Assembly (NCBI RefSeq): GCF_007483665.1
Contig: NZ_VIQO01000047.1
Location: 25,354-89,353, forward strand
Origin: Catellatospora sichuanensis
Lineage (GTDB): Bacteria; Actinomycetota; Actinomycetes; Mycobacteriales; Micromonosporaceae
Direction of reading: 5' to 3'
DNA: 64,000 bases
The notes below the pieces were generated by a model. It was given only the letters and a program-made list of their open reading frames with translations, ran no database searches and was not told where the DNA came from. Each line of letters begins with the position of its first letter. Within the stretch, counting starts at the first letter, position 1. Shown in pieces: positions 25,357-32,950 of this stretch. The position numbers and the translations under genes are program-made.

Positions 25357-28058
25357 GCCAGGAGGCGGTGCGGCCGGCCGCCGTGCGCCGGAAGATCGAG
25401 GGCTGGCTACAGGAGAACGACGAGCAGCCAGCGATCGCCCTGCGCGCCCGGCCCGTTTGGGACGGCGACCCCTTGCTGACAATCGGCGGCGCGATCACCC
25501 GGGTAGTGCCTTGTCCGACGCCACTGGCCGCACGGTCGGCACTGCATGAGATCCCCGACGGCGAGCGGGTGGTGTTACTTACCGAGCTCAACGACACCGA
25601 ACTCGGTGACGGCATCCTGGCCCACCTCAGCCGCCACACGGTACGCAGCATCGACCAGTGGGACTTGGTACGGCAGATGTTCCGTCTCAAGCACCTGGAC
25701 CCGACGTTCACCGACCGTGCTCGTGGCGGCGGCCGGTGGATCGCCGACGCCCTCACCGAGTACGCCCCGGCGGAAGGTTGGCCGGTGCCCCCGGGCACGG
25801 TGCTGACCCGCGACTTCGCACTGCGCTGCTTGACCACCCAACTGCTGGGCCTGAGCGATGACGACCTCGACATTGCCGGGTTGCTGCAGTGGACCACGTT
25901 GCCCCAGCCGCAGCTCGACTTCATCGCGCTGCCAGCCCCGGTCATCGACGGCGTGACCCGGTTTATCGCTGACGCGGCCGGACCGGCGGCCACACCGGTG
26001 ATGTGCGCCGTCCGCGCCAGCCACGGCGTCGACGCCATCGCGCTGGGCCTGCTCGCCTCGGCGCTGTGGCCGCAACGCGCCTCGGCCGAGCCGAACACGC
26101 AGGTCGTCGTAGCGCGCACCCGGCTGGAGCCGTACTTCGGAGGCAACCGGCTGACCGACACGCAGGCACGCGCGTTCGCCGCCGCGGCCGAGGCCTGGGT
26201 CGACCGGGCGCTGGACTCCGGTGCCCGCACCGAAGTAGGGCGCATCTTGACTAGAGCAGAGTCCCTCGCTGCCAAAATCGACGCCGACGCGCTGCTTGGC
26301 GGCTCGGACCTGCTGCCGGCAGGTTTTACGCAGCGGCTGCGGGCGTTTGCCGATGCCGTGCGCCTGGCCGTGCCCGCCTCCGACACCGCAATGCCCGACA
26401 TGGTCGCCGCCGCGCAGAGGACACTCGGCCCGGTCGAGCAGCATCGTGCCGGCACCCCCAGCCGGGTCGAGGCCGCCCGGATGGCGGTGCGGCTGCTGCG
26501 TTGGCTTTCCGAGGCCGACAGCGCCGCACCTGCGACGCTGCTCGCTGCACTCGACCGGCAGGTCACCACCGATGGTTGGGTGGACCGTGCCCGCCTTGAT
26601 GTGTTCGCCGGGGACGTCGACCCGCACGTCGCTGACGCATACGGGCGGCTTCACCGGGCCGTCGACACGCGCCGGGCCCGCCATGACGAGCAGTTCGCCC
26701 GGCTGCTTGCAGCCGACACCGCCGCCGACGCCGAGCCTGGCGCCCTGCTGCGGGTCGAGGACGTGCTAGCAAGGGTTGTCCAACCGATCGTCTCCAACGA
26801 GCGCCGGGTCCTGCTGCTCATCCTCGACGGCCTTAGCGTCGCCGCCTCCACCGAACTCGCCGAGTCTCTGACCCGCTCAGGCTCGTGGCTCGAACTCACC
26901 CCCGCGGGCGGCGTCCGCACCGGCGTACTTGCCGCACTGCCCACCATCACCGAAGTCAGCCGGTGCAGTCTGCTGTCCGGCCGGATCGCGGTCGGCGGCC
27001 AAGCCCAAGAGCAGGCGAATTTCCGCAAACGCTTCCCCGACGGAGTTCTGCTGCATAAAGCCGACCTGCGCGCCGGAGCCGGCGCCGCGCTCGACACCGA
27101 GGTCCGGACCGCAGTCGGCGACGCATCCACGTCCGTCGTCGCAGCCGTCATCAACACGGTCGACGACGCACTCGACCGCAGCGACCCCGGAACGATCGTG
27201 TGGGGCGAGGACACCATCCTCGCCGTCAAGGACCTGCTCACCCTGGCACAAGACCGGGTCGTGGTGATCGTGTCCGACCATGGGCACGTCATTGACCGCG
27301 GCCCCGAAGCCATCATCCGAACAACACCCGACCGCGACAACCGATGGCGGTCCGCCGACCCGGCACCCGGCGACGGCGAGATCACCGTCAACGGCGCACG
27401 CGTGGCCAAGGGCGGCGGCAGCGTCGTGCTGCCCTGGCGCGAACAGCTGCGCTACGGGCCACGCAAGGCCGGCTACCACGGCGGCGCCGCACCAGCCGAG
27501 GCCGTCATCCCGCTGATCGTCCTGGCCACTGACGAGGCCGCCATCCCCGGCTGGTCCGGCGCCCCGGTCGCAAGCCCCGCGTGGTGGCGCGAAACCGTGC
27601 CCGACCCTGAGCCGCCCGCGCCCGCGGCGAGCGTCCGGCCGCGTTCGGGGTCGAAGCAGCCGAAACAACCGGTTCAGGACACGGTGTTGTTCGACCTCAC
27701 ACCCGCCATGGCACCAGCCGCCACACCGGCCGCACCGGTCCCCTTTCAGGCGCCGCTGGTCGAGCGGCTACTGGCTAGCAAGGTCTACCAGCAGCGCAAG
27801 GACACCCGCGCACCGCTGCCCGACGAACGCGTCGCCGCACTACTGACCGCCCTGATGGCCGGCAACGGCCGAGCGACTACGGACACGCTCGCAGCGCACG
27901 CCAACGTCCCCGCCCACCGCATCGCCGGCACCATCACTGCCCTGCGCAAGCTGCTGCAGATCGAGGGCTACCCCGTCCTGACCGTCGACGCCGACGGGCA
28001 GACCGTCAAACTCGACACCAGCCTGCTGACCGAGCAGTTCGAACTCGACCCGCAGTAA
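25353..28058 (+). CDS. pglZ: PglZ, alkaline-phosphatase-fold protein of type 2 BREX
   Basis: A 901-residue protein. The PglZ domain shows LLLILDGLSVAASTELAESL near residue 487 (metal-ligand Asp), STSVVAAVINTVDDALDRSD, and VVVIVSDHGHVIDRG near 635 with the D-H metal motif of the alkaline phosphatase superfamily. A C-terminal winged-helix-like segment (ATTDTLAAHANVPAHRIAGT) ends the protein. PglZ is the signature gene of all BREX systems; its phosphodiesterase or nuclease activity is family knowledge, not visible here. The GTG at 25353 (GTGA overlap with pglY) with GGGAG upstream is preferred; an ATG at 25338 is the alternative. A linker with Pro-Ala repeats (about 750-800) separates the domains. 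Confidence 0.93.
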   Translation: MSQEAVRPAAVRRKIEGWLQENDEQPAIALRARPVWDGDPLLTIGGAITRVVPCPTPLAARSALHEIPDGERVVLLTELNDTELGDGILAHLSRHTVRSIDQWDLVRQMFRLKHLDPTFTDRARGGGRWIADALTEYAPAEGWPVPPGTVLTRDFALRCLTTQLLGLSDDDLDIAGLLQWTTLPQPQLDFIALPAPVIDGVTRFIADAAGPAATPVMCAVRASHGVDAIALGLLASALWPQRASAEPNTQVVVARTRLEPYFGGNRLTDTQARAFAAAAEAWVDRALDSGARTEVGRILTRAESLAAKIDADALLGGSDLLPAGFTQRLRAFADAVRLAVPASDTAMPDMVAAAQRTLGPVEQHRAGTPSRVEAARMAVRLLRWLSEADSAAPATLLAALDRQVTTDGWVDRARLDVFAGDVDPHVADAYGRLHRAVDTRRARHDEQFARLLAADTAADAEPGALLRVEDVLARVVQPIVSNERRVLLLILDGLSVAASTELAESLTRSGSWLELTPAGGVRTGVLAALPTITEVSRCSLLSGRIAVGGQAQEQANFRKRFPDGVLLHKADLRAGAGAALDTEVRTAVGDASTSVVAAVINTVDDALDRSDPGTIVWGEDTILAVKDLLTLAQDRVVVIVSDHGHVIDRGPEAIIRTTPDRDNRWRSADPAPGDGEITVNGARVAKGGGSVVLPWREQLRYGPRKAGYHGGAAPAEAVIPLIVLATDEAAIPGWSGAPVASPAWWRETVPDPEPPAPAASVRPRSGSKQPKQPVQDTVLFDLTPAMAPAATPAAPVPFQAPLVERLLASKVYQQRKDTRAPLPDERVAALLTALMAGNGRATTDTLAAHANVPAHRIAGTITALRKLLQIEGYPVLTVDADGQTVKLDTSLLTEQFELDPQ

Positions 28059-28083
28059 ACCCGCACCACCAGGAGCCCGCACC

Positions 28084-29397
28084 ATGACACCAGACGTCTC
28101 GGCCCGGCGCAGGCGCGACATCATCGACGCGCTGCGCCGCGGTGCCGTGCCCGGCAACGGGCTCGACGTCCTTGCTGTCGGCCTCGACCGGTTCACCACC
28201 GCTATGGACGACGACCTCGACCGGGTCGCCGGTGGCGGCAGCGTCTTCAAAGCCATCCGCGGCGAGTACGGTGCCGGCAAGACGTTCTTCACCCGCTGGC
28301 TGGCCGAACGTGCCAAACGCCGCGGCTTCGCCGCCGCCGAGGTGCAGATCTCCGAGACCGAGACGCCCCTGCACCGCATGGAGACCGTCTACCGGCGCCT
28401 GGTCGAGCACCTGTCGACCGAGCAGTTCCCGCCCAGCGCGCTGCGCCCCATCCTCGACGGCTGGATCTTCGCCCTAGAAGAGGACGTGCTGGCCAGCGGG
28501 TCCGTGGCCGAGGAAGACGCCGAAGGCCTCGACAAGGCCGTCGGGGAGCTCCTCGAACGGCGCCTGGCCGAGATCTCCCGCAGTACCCCGGCCTTTGCCG
28601 CGGCGCTGCGCGGATACCGCGGCGCCAACGCCGCAGGCGATCAGGCTACCGCCGACGGCCTGGCGGCATGGCTCGGCGGGCAGCCGCACGTTGCCGCCGC
28701 GACCCGCCGTCATGCCGGGGTGAAAGGCGACCTCGACCACTTCGGTGCGCTCAGCTTCCTGCAAGGCCAGCTCACCGTCCTGCGCGACAGCGGCCACCCC
28801 GGACTGCTGCTCGTCCTCGACGAGGTCGAAACCCTCCAGCGCGTACGCTCCGACGCCCGCGACAAGGCCCTCAACGCACTGCGCCAGCTCGTCGACGAGG
28901 TGTATTCCGGGCGCTTCCCTGGCCTGTACCTCGTCATCACCGGCACCCCGGCCTTCTACGACGGCCAGCAGGGCATGCAGCGGCTCGCCCCGCTGGCGCA
29001 ACGGCTGGCCACCGATTTCGGGCCCGACCCGCGCTTCGATAACCCGCGCGCCACGCAGATCCGCCTGCCCGGCTTCACCATCGAGACCCTGGTGGAGCTC
29101 GGTGGCAAGGTCACCGGCCTCTACGCCGACGCTTACGCCGCTCCACGCGTGACCCAGGTCGTCGACGCGGCCTACATCGGTGATCTCGCCGCGGCCGTGA
29201 CCGGCAGGCTGGGCGGGCAGGTAGGCGTCGCACCCCGCGTATTCCTCAAGAAGCTCGTCGCCGACGTGCTCGACCGCGTCGAGCAGTTCCCCGACTTCGA
29301 CCCGCGCCGCGACTACAAGCTGACCATCCGCGGCGACGAACTCACCGACATCGAACGCAACGCCGCCTCGGCCGACGACATCCAGCTGCCGATGTGA
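28084..29397 (+). CDS. brxD: BrxD, P-loop ATPase of type 2 BREX
   Basis: A 437-residue protein. Walker A GEYGAGKTFFTRW lies near residue 60 and Walker B LLLVLDEVETLQRV near 241, followed by ALRQLVDEVYSGRFPGLYLV and ITGTPAFYD. This is the DUF2791 (BrxD) ATPase of type 2 systems, an ORC/Cdc6-like AAA protein thought to load or regulate the BrxHI helicase. The ATG follows CAGGAG at good spacing, 25 bases after the pglZ stop. Its TGA overlaps the GTG of brxHI, so the two are made together. Domain order and length fit the family. Confidence 0.92.
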   Translation: MTPDVSARRRRDIIDALRRGAVPGNGLDVLAVGLDRFTTAMDDDLDRVAGGGSVFKAIRGEYGAGKTFFTRWLAERAKRRGFAAAEVQISETETPLHRMETVYRRLVEHLSTEQFPPSALRPILDGWIFALEEDVLASGSVAEEDAEGLDKAVGELLERRLAEISRSTPAFAAALRGYRGANAAGDQATADGLAAWLGGQPHVAAATRRHAGVKGDLDHFGALSFLQGQLTVLRDSGHPGLLLVLDEVETLQRVRSDARDKALNALRQLVDEVYSGRFPGLYLVITGTPAFYDGQQGMQRLAPLAQRLATDFGPDPRFDNPRATQIRLPGFTIETLVELGGKVTGLYADAYAAPRVTQVVDAAYIGDLAAAVTGRLGGQVGVAPRVFLKKLVADVLDRVEQFPDFDPRRDYKLTIRGDELTDIERNAASADDIQLPM

Positions 29398-31526
29398 GCG
29401 CCATGTCGCTGGACAGGCTCGACCCGGTACTCGTGCACCACATCGTCAACTCGCTCGGCTGGCCTGACCTGCGCCCGCTGCAGCAGGATGCGATCGGGCC
29501 CCTCACCGGCGGCGACGACGCGCTACTACTGGCGCCGACCGCCGGCGGCAAGACGGAGGCCGCGATGTTCCCGCTGCTGTCCCGGATGACCGCGCAGCGC
29601 TGGCAGGGCACTTCGGTGCTCTACCTGTGCCCGTTGAAAGCGCTGCTCAACAACCTGGAGCCGCGGCTGGAGCGGTATGCGGGCTGGGTGGGACGCCGCG
29701 CCGCCGTCTGGCACGGCGATGTCCGCGGCAGCGCCCGCCGCAATGTACTCACCGAGCGCCCCGACATCCTGCTGACCACACCCGAGTCCCTCGAATCGAT
29801 GCTGGTCAGCGTCAATGTCGACCACCTTGCGTTCTTCTCCGGCTTGCAAGCTGTGGTCGTCGACGAGGTGCACGCTTTCGCCGGCGACGACCGGGGCTGG
29901 CATTTGCTCGCCGTGCTCGAACGGCTCACCGCGCTGGTCGGTCGGCCACTGCAACGCATCGGCCTGTCTGCGACCGTCGGCAACCCCGACCAGCTGCTTC
30001 ACTGGCTGCAGGGCTCCAACGCTGGGCAACGCCAGGCACGCGTGGTCGCGCCCGAACTGCATACGGCAAGCGCCGAACCGGCCGGGCCGCCACCTGGTGA
30101 CATCGAGCTGGACTACGTGGGATCACTGAACAACGCCGCCACGATCATCGCCTCGTTGCACGCCGGGCAGAAACGGCTGGTCTTTTGCGAGTCACGGCAG
30201 ACAGTTGAGGAACTCGGCCAGCTGCTGCGCGAACGCGGCCTAACTGTCTTCCTGTCGCACGCCTCGCTTTCAGCCGACGAGCGCCGCCGATCCGAGCAGG
30301 CGTTCGCCGAGGCGCGTGATTGTGTGATCGTGTCGACCAGCACCCTCGAACTCGGCATCGACGTCGGTGACCTCGACCGGGTGATCCAGATCAACACACC
30401 GTCGACCGTCGCGTCTTTCCTGCAGCGGCTAGGCCGGACCGGACGGCGTCCTGGCAGTATCCGCAACTGCCTGTTCTTGGCTGTCGATACCGGCTCGCTG
30501 GTCGAAGCGTCCGCGCTACTGGTGCTATGGGGCAGGCACTGGGTCGAGCCCGTGACAGCGCCGCCCGAGCCGCGCCACATCGTCGCCCAACAAGTCCTCG
30601 CCCTGTGCCTGCAACAGCACCGTGTCGGCAACCAAAGCTGGCAGCGGTCTTGGAACGGCCTGGTGCCATTCGACACCAGCGCAGCCCCGATCGTGCGCTA
30701 CCTGGTCGACAACGGCTACCTCGACACCGACCAGGGCATGCTGTTCATCGGTCCCGCCGCCGAGCTGCGCTTCGGCCGCCGCAACTTCATGGACATGACG
30801 GCGGTGTTCACCGGGCCGCCGGAGTTCACGGTTTTGACGGGACGCACCGAGCTCGGCCGCATCGACCCCAGCCTGCTCACGGAGGAGGTTCAGGGTGAGC
30901 GCCGGCTTCTGCTCGGCGGGCGCAGCTGGGCGGTGACCTACATCGACTGGCGGCGGCGCCGGTGCTTTGTCGAACCGGCCGACGGCGGCGGCCGCGCCCG
31001 CTGGACGAACCTGGGGTGGGCTGGGCTGTCCTTTGCGCTCACCCGGGCGATGCGGGACGTGCTGCTGGGTGCCGACCCGCCGGTCCGGCTGACCAAACGT
31101 GCCTTGGAGCGGCTGGCGCATGCCCGGGACGAGCAGTCCTCGGTCGTGCACCCGGGCGGCAACGTCATCGTGCGGGACCGCCAGGGCGATGACGTCCGCT
31201 GGTGGACCTGGGCCGGGTACCGGGCCAACGCGACGCTGGCCGCCACGCTGGGCGGCGTTGTCGACCCCATGCAGCGCTTCGACGACCGGCACATTCGGCT
31301 GCGGGACGACCTCACCCCGGCCATGTGGCGCGACGGGATCGCCGACGCGGCGGAACGGGTTTGCCTGCCGGAGGTCAACGACAAGGCTTTAGTGGGCCTG
31401 AAGTTCAGCGATGCTTTGCCGAAGCGACTGGCGATCGCAACGATCGCCGCCCGACTGGCCGACGTCGACGCTGCCCGAGCGATCCTCCTAGAGGATCATC
31501 GCTTTCTCGTCAGATACAGCGGATGA
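29394..31526 (+). CDS. brxHI: BrxHI, Lhr-like superfamily 2 helicase of type 2 BREX
   Basis: A 710-residue protein. SF2 motifs appear in order: Q-like LGWPDLRPLQQDAI, Walker A APTAGGKTEAAMFPLL (near residue 47), TTPESLESML, DEVHAF (near 155), SATVGNP, RLVFCESRQTVEELG, STSTLELGIDVGDLDRVIQI and QRLGRTGRRPGS (near 345). The C-terminal half (about 380-710) matches the winged-helix and Lhr-core-like region. It probably unwinds or remodels DNA for the BREX complex. The GTG at 29394 overlaps the brxD stop; the ATG at 29403 is a possible alternative. It ends the operon: the next 180 bases hold no gene. Confidence 0.92.
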   Translation: MSAMSLDRLDPVLVHHIVNSLGWPDLRPLQQDAIGPLTGGDDALLLAPTAGGKTEAAMFPLLSRMTAQRWQGTSVLYLCPLKALLNNLEPRLERYAGWVGRRAAVWHGDVRGSARRNVLTERPDILLTTPESLESMLVSVNVDHLAFFSGLQAVVVDEVHAFAGDDRGWHLLAVLERLTALVGRPLQRIGLSATVGNPDQLLHWLQGSNAGQRQARVVAPELHTASAEPAGPPPGDIELDYVGSLNNAATIIASLHAGQKRLVFCESRQTVEELGQLLRERGLTVFLSHASLSADERRRSEQAFAEARDCVIVSTSTLELGIDVGDLDRVIQINTPSTVASFLQRLGRTGRRPGSIRNCLFLAVDTGSLVEASALLVLWGRHWVEPVTAPPEPRHIVAQQVLALCLQQHRVGNQSWQRSWNGLVPFDTSAAPIVRYLVDNGYLDTDQGMLFIGPAAELRFGRRNFMDMTAVFTGPPEFTVLTGRTELGRIDPSLLTEEVQGERRLLLGGRSWAVTYIDWRRRRCFVEPADGGGRARWTNLGWAGLSFALTRAMRDVLLGADPPVRLTKRALERLAHARDEQSSVVHPGGNVIVRDRQGDDVRWWTWAGYRANATLAATLGGVVDPMQRFDDRHIRLRDDLTPAMWRDGIADAAERVCLPEVNDKALVGLKFSDALPKRLAIATIAARLADVDAARAILLEDHRFLVRYSG

Positions 31527-31735
31527 CTTGGCTCAGGTGTAGTTGTACAGGGCCGGTGTGCTCAGATCAGCGGTCCCCCCACGCGTCACAACGCGGGATG
31601 CGTTCACCTTCTGAGGCATGGGCTTCTCGGCCGCCGCGGGACAGGTGATGCCAGCTGCGCCGCCAACGCCGGGTTACTCCGTGCCGGGAAATGTGTTAGG
31701 CGTCCGCCATGAGGGGGTCGTACGGTTGTCCCGTT

Positions 31736-32899
31736 ATGTTGAAGGCACCGGTCGCTGAGGAGTTGGTGTGGGCGAGTGTCACTCGTCCGCCGGTTCCGCT
31801 CGTCTATCTCGACTTGAACCACTACATCCAGCTGGCGAAGGCGAGCCGGTCTGCCGCTGGCCACGCGGGTGAGGGTGGCCGGCCAATCGCCGTTCTACCC
31901 GGTTATGCAGACCTGTTGGACGCAGCTCGTCGCGCTAAGGCTGAAGGACGAGCACGGTTTCCGCTCTCAGGCGTCCACTTCATCGAGGTTGCGCACGCAG
32001 TGCCGAGCCCACGTCAGCGCGGCCACGTCACCGACGTCATGGAAGAGCTGTCCGACTTCGCCTACCTGCTCGGCCGTCCGTACTTGGTGCGGATGGAGAT
32101 CGCTGCTGGCCTCGACAAGATGTACGACATTCCGGCCAGCCATGTCCCAATGCCGCTGCTGTACCACTCCGCGCTATGGGCGTTGCTCGGTGAGCGGATC
32201 GGGTTCGAGTTCGTCGATGAGACCGGAAGCGTCTCAGGCCCCCGACCTCGCGAGGAACTCGCGGGCGAGGCGTTCGACGCCCAGCTGGCCGGGTTGAACC
32301 ATATCCGCGAGCGAAAGCTTCTCGAAGGCCCTCAGGACCACGAGATCCCCGACCTTCGACGACGCGGATACGATCCCGATGCCTACGCGGCCGCGCTTCG
32401 GAGGCGCCTAACCTTCGAGTTGGACACCTCGACCTTTCTGAACCTCAACCCGATCTGGCGCCGCGGCCGCCTACGCGATCAGATCTTCGGTCGAGAGGTC
32501 GCTCGCGAGTGGATGACTCAATTAGTTCTCCACCTTCGGCAGCGCGCAGATGCCCGGTTGCGCCACGACCCGCCGCTGGAGTTGGCCGCCTTCTGGGCTG
32601 CCATGCCACTGGTCCAGGTCGCCATCAGCATGAAGGCCCAGTACCATCGCGACCCTTCACGGGTGTGGCGGACCAACGACATAGCCGACATCGATGCGCT
32701 CGCCGTCGCCTATGCCTACTGCGACGCGGTCCTCACCGACAAGCAAGCGCGCGCCGCGCTTGCCGGCTCCCGCGAACTACGGACCTTCGGAGCAATCCTG
32801 CACGCTAACGCACTCGAGATGGCGAACTGGCTCGACGGCCTCCCGACGGTGCAGAATCCGGACGATCACGTCCCGCATCCACTGTCACGTTCCAGCTGA
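31736..32899 (+). CDS. PIN-like domain protein, probable nuclease, downstream of BREX
   Basis: A 387-residue protein. It opens with PPVPLVYLDLNHYIQLAKAS, in which the acidic residue in the first strand fits a PIN-like nuclease, and near the C-terminus has NDIADIDALAVAYAYCDAVL then TDK, the paired acidic residues of the same fold. The helical middle includes LGRPYLVRMEIAAGLDKMYD. PIN-like proteins of this size are found in defence islands and may cut RNA or DNA, but the family here is not one I can name. ATG 31736 is preferred; an ATG at 31709 adds nine residues. There are about 200 bases after brxHI, so it probably has its own promoter. It is convergent with the DUF4365-TPR gene. Confidence 0.55.
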   Translation: MLKAPVAEELVWASVTRPPVPLVYLDLNHYIQLAKASRSAAGHAGEGGRPIAVLPGYADLLDAARRAKAEGRARFPLSGVHFIEVAHAVPSPRQRGHVTDVMEELSDFAYLLGRPYLVRMEIAAGLDKMYDIPASHVPMPLLYHSALWALLGERIGFEFVDETGSVSGPRPREELAGEAFDAQLAGLNHIRERKLLEGPQDHEIPDLRRRGYDPDAYAAALRRRLTFELDTSTFLNLNPIWRRGRLRDQIFGREVAREWMTQLVLHLRQRADARLRHDPPLELAAFWAAMPLVQVAISMKAQYHRDPSRVWRTNDIADIDALAVAYAYCDAVLTDKQARAALAGSRELRTFGAILHANALEMANWLDGLPTVQNPDDHVPHPLSRSS

Positions 32900-32905
32900 G
32901 GTCGT

Positions 32906-32923
32906 CGGCACTTCCCGGTGCCG
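32906..32923. terminator. Short inverted repeat between convergent genes
   Basis: CGGCAC (32906-32911) and GTGCCG (32918-32923) form a 6-base stem with a 6-base loop, just after the PIN-like stop and before the DUF4365-TPR stop. No T run follows on either side. A weak bidirectional terminator, as often seen in actinobacteria, is plausible. Confidence 0.4.
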
Positions 32924-32950
32924 CTGCCTCCTTGCCAGACCGCCTCCAAG

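Noticed and set aside
14010..31526. Type 1 BREX
   Set aside because: No brxA, brxB or brxL; the gene set with pglW, brxD and brxHI is type 2.
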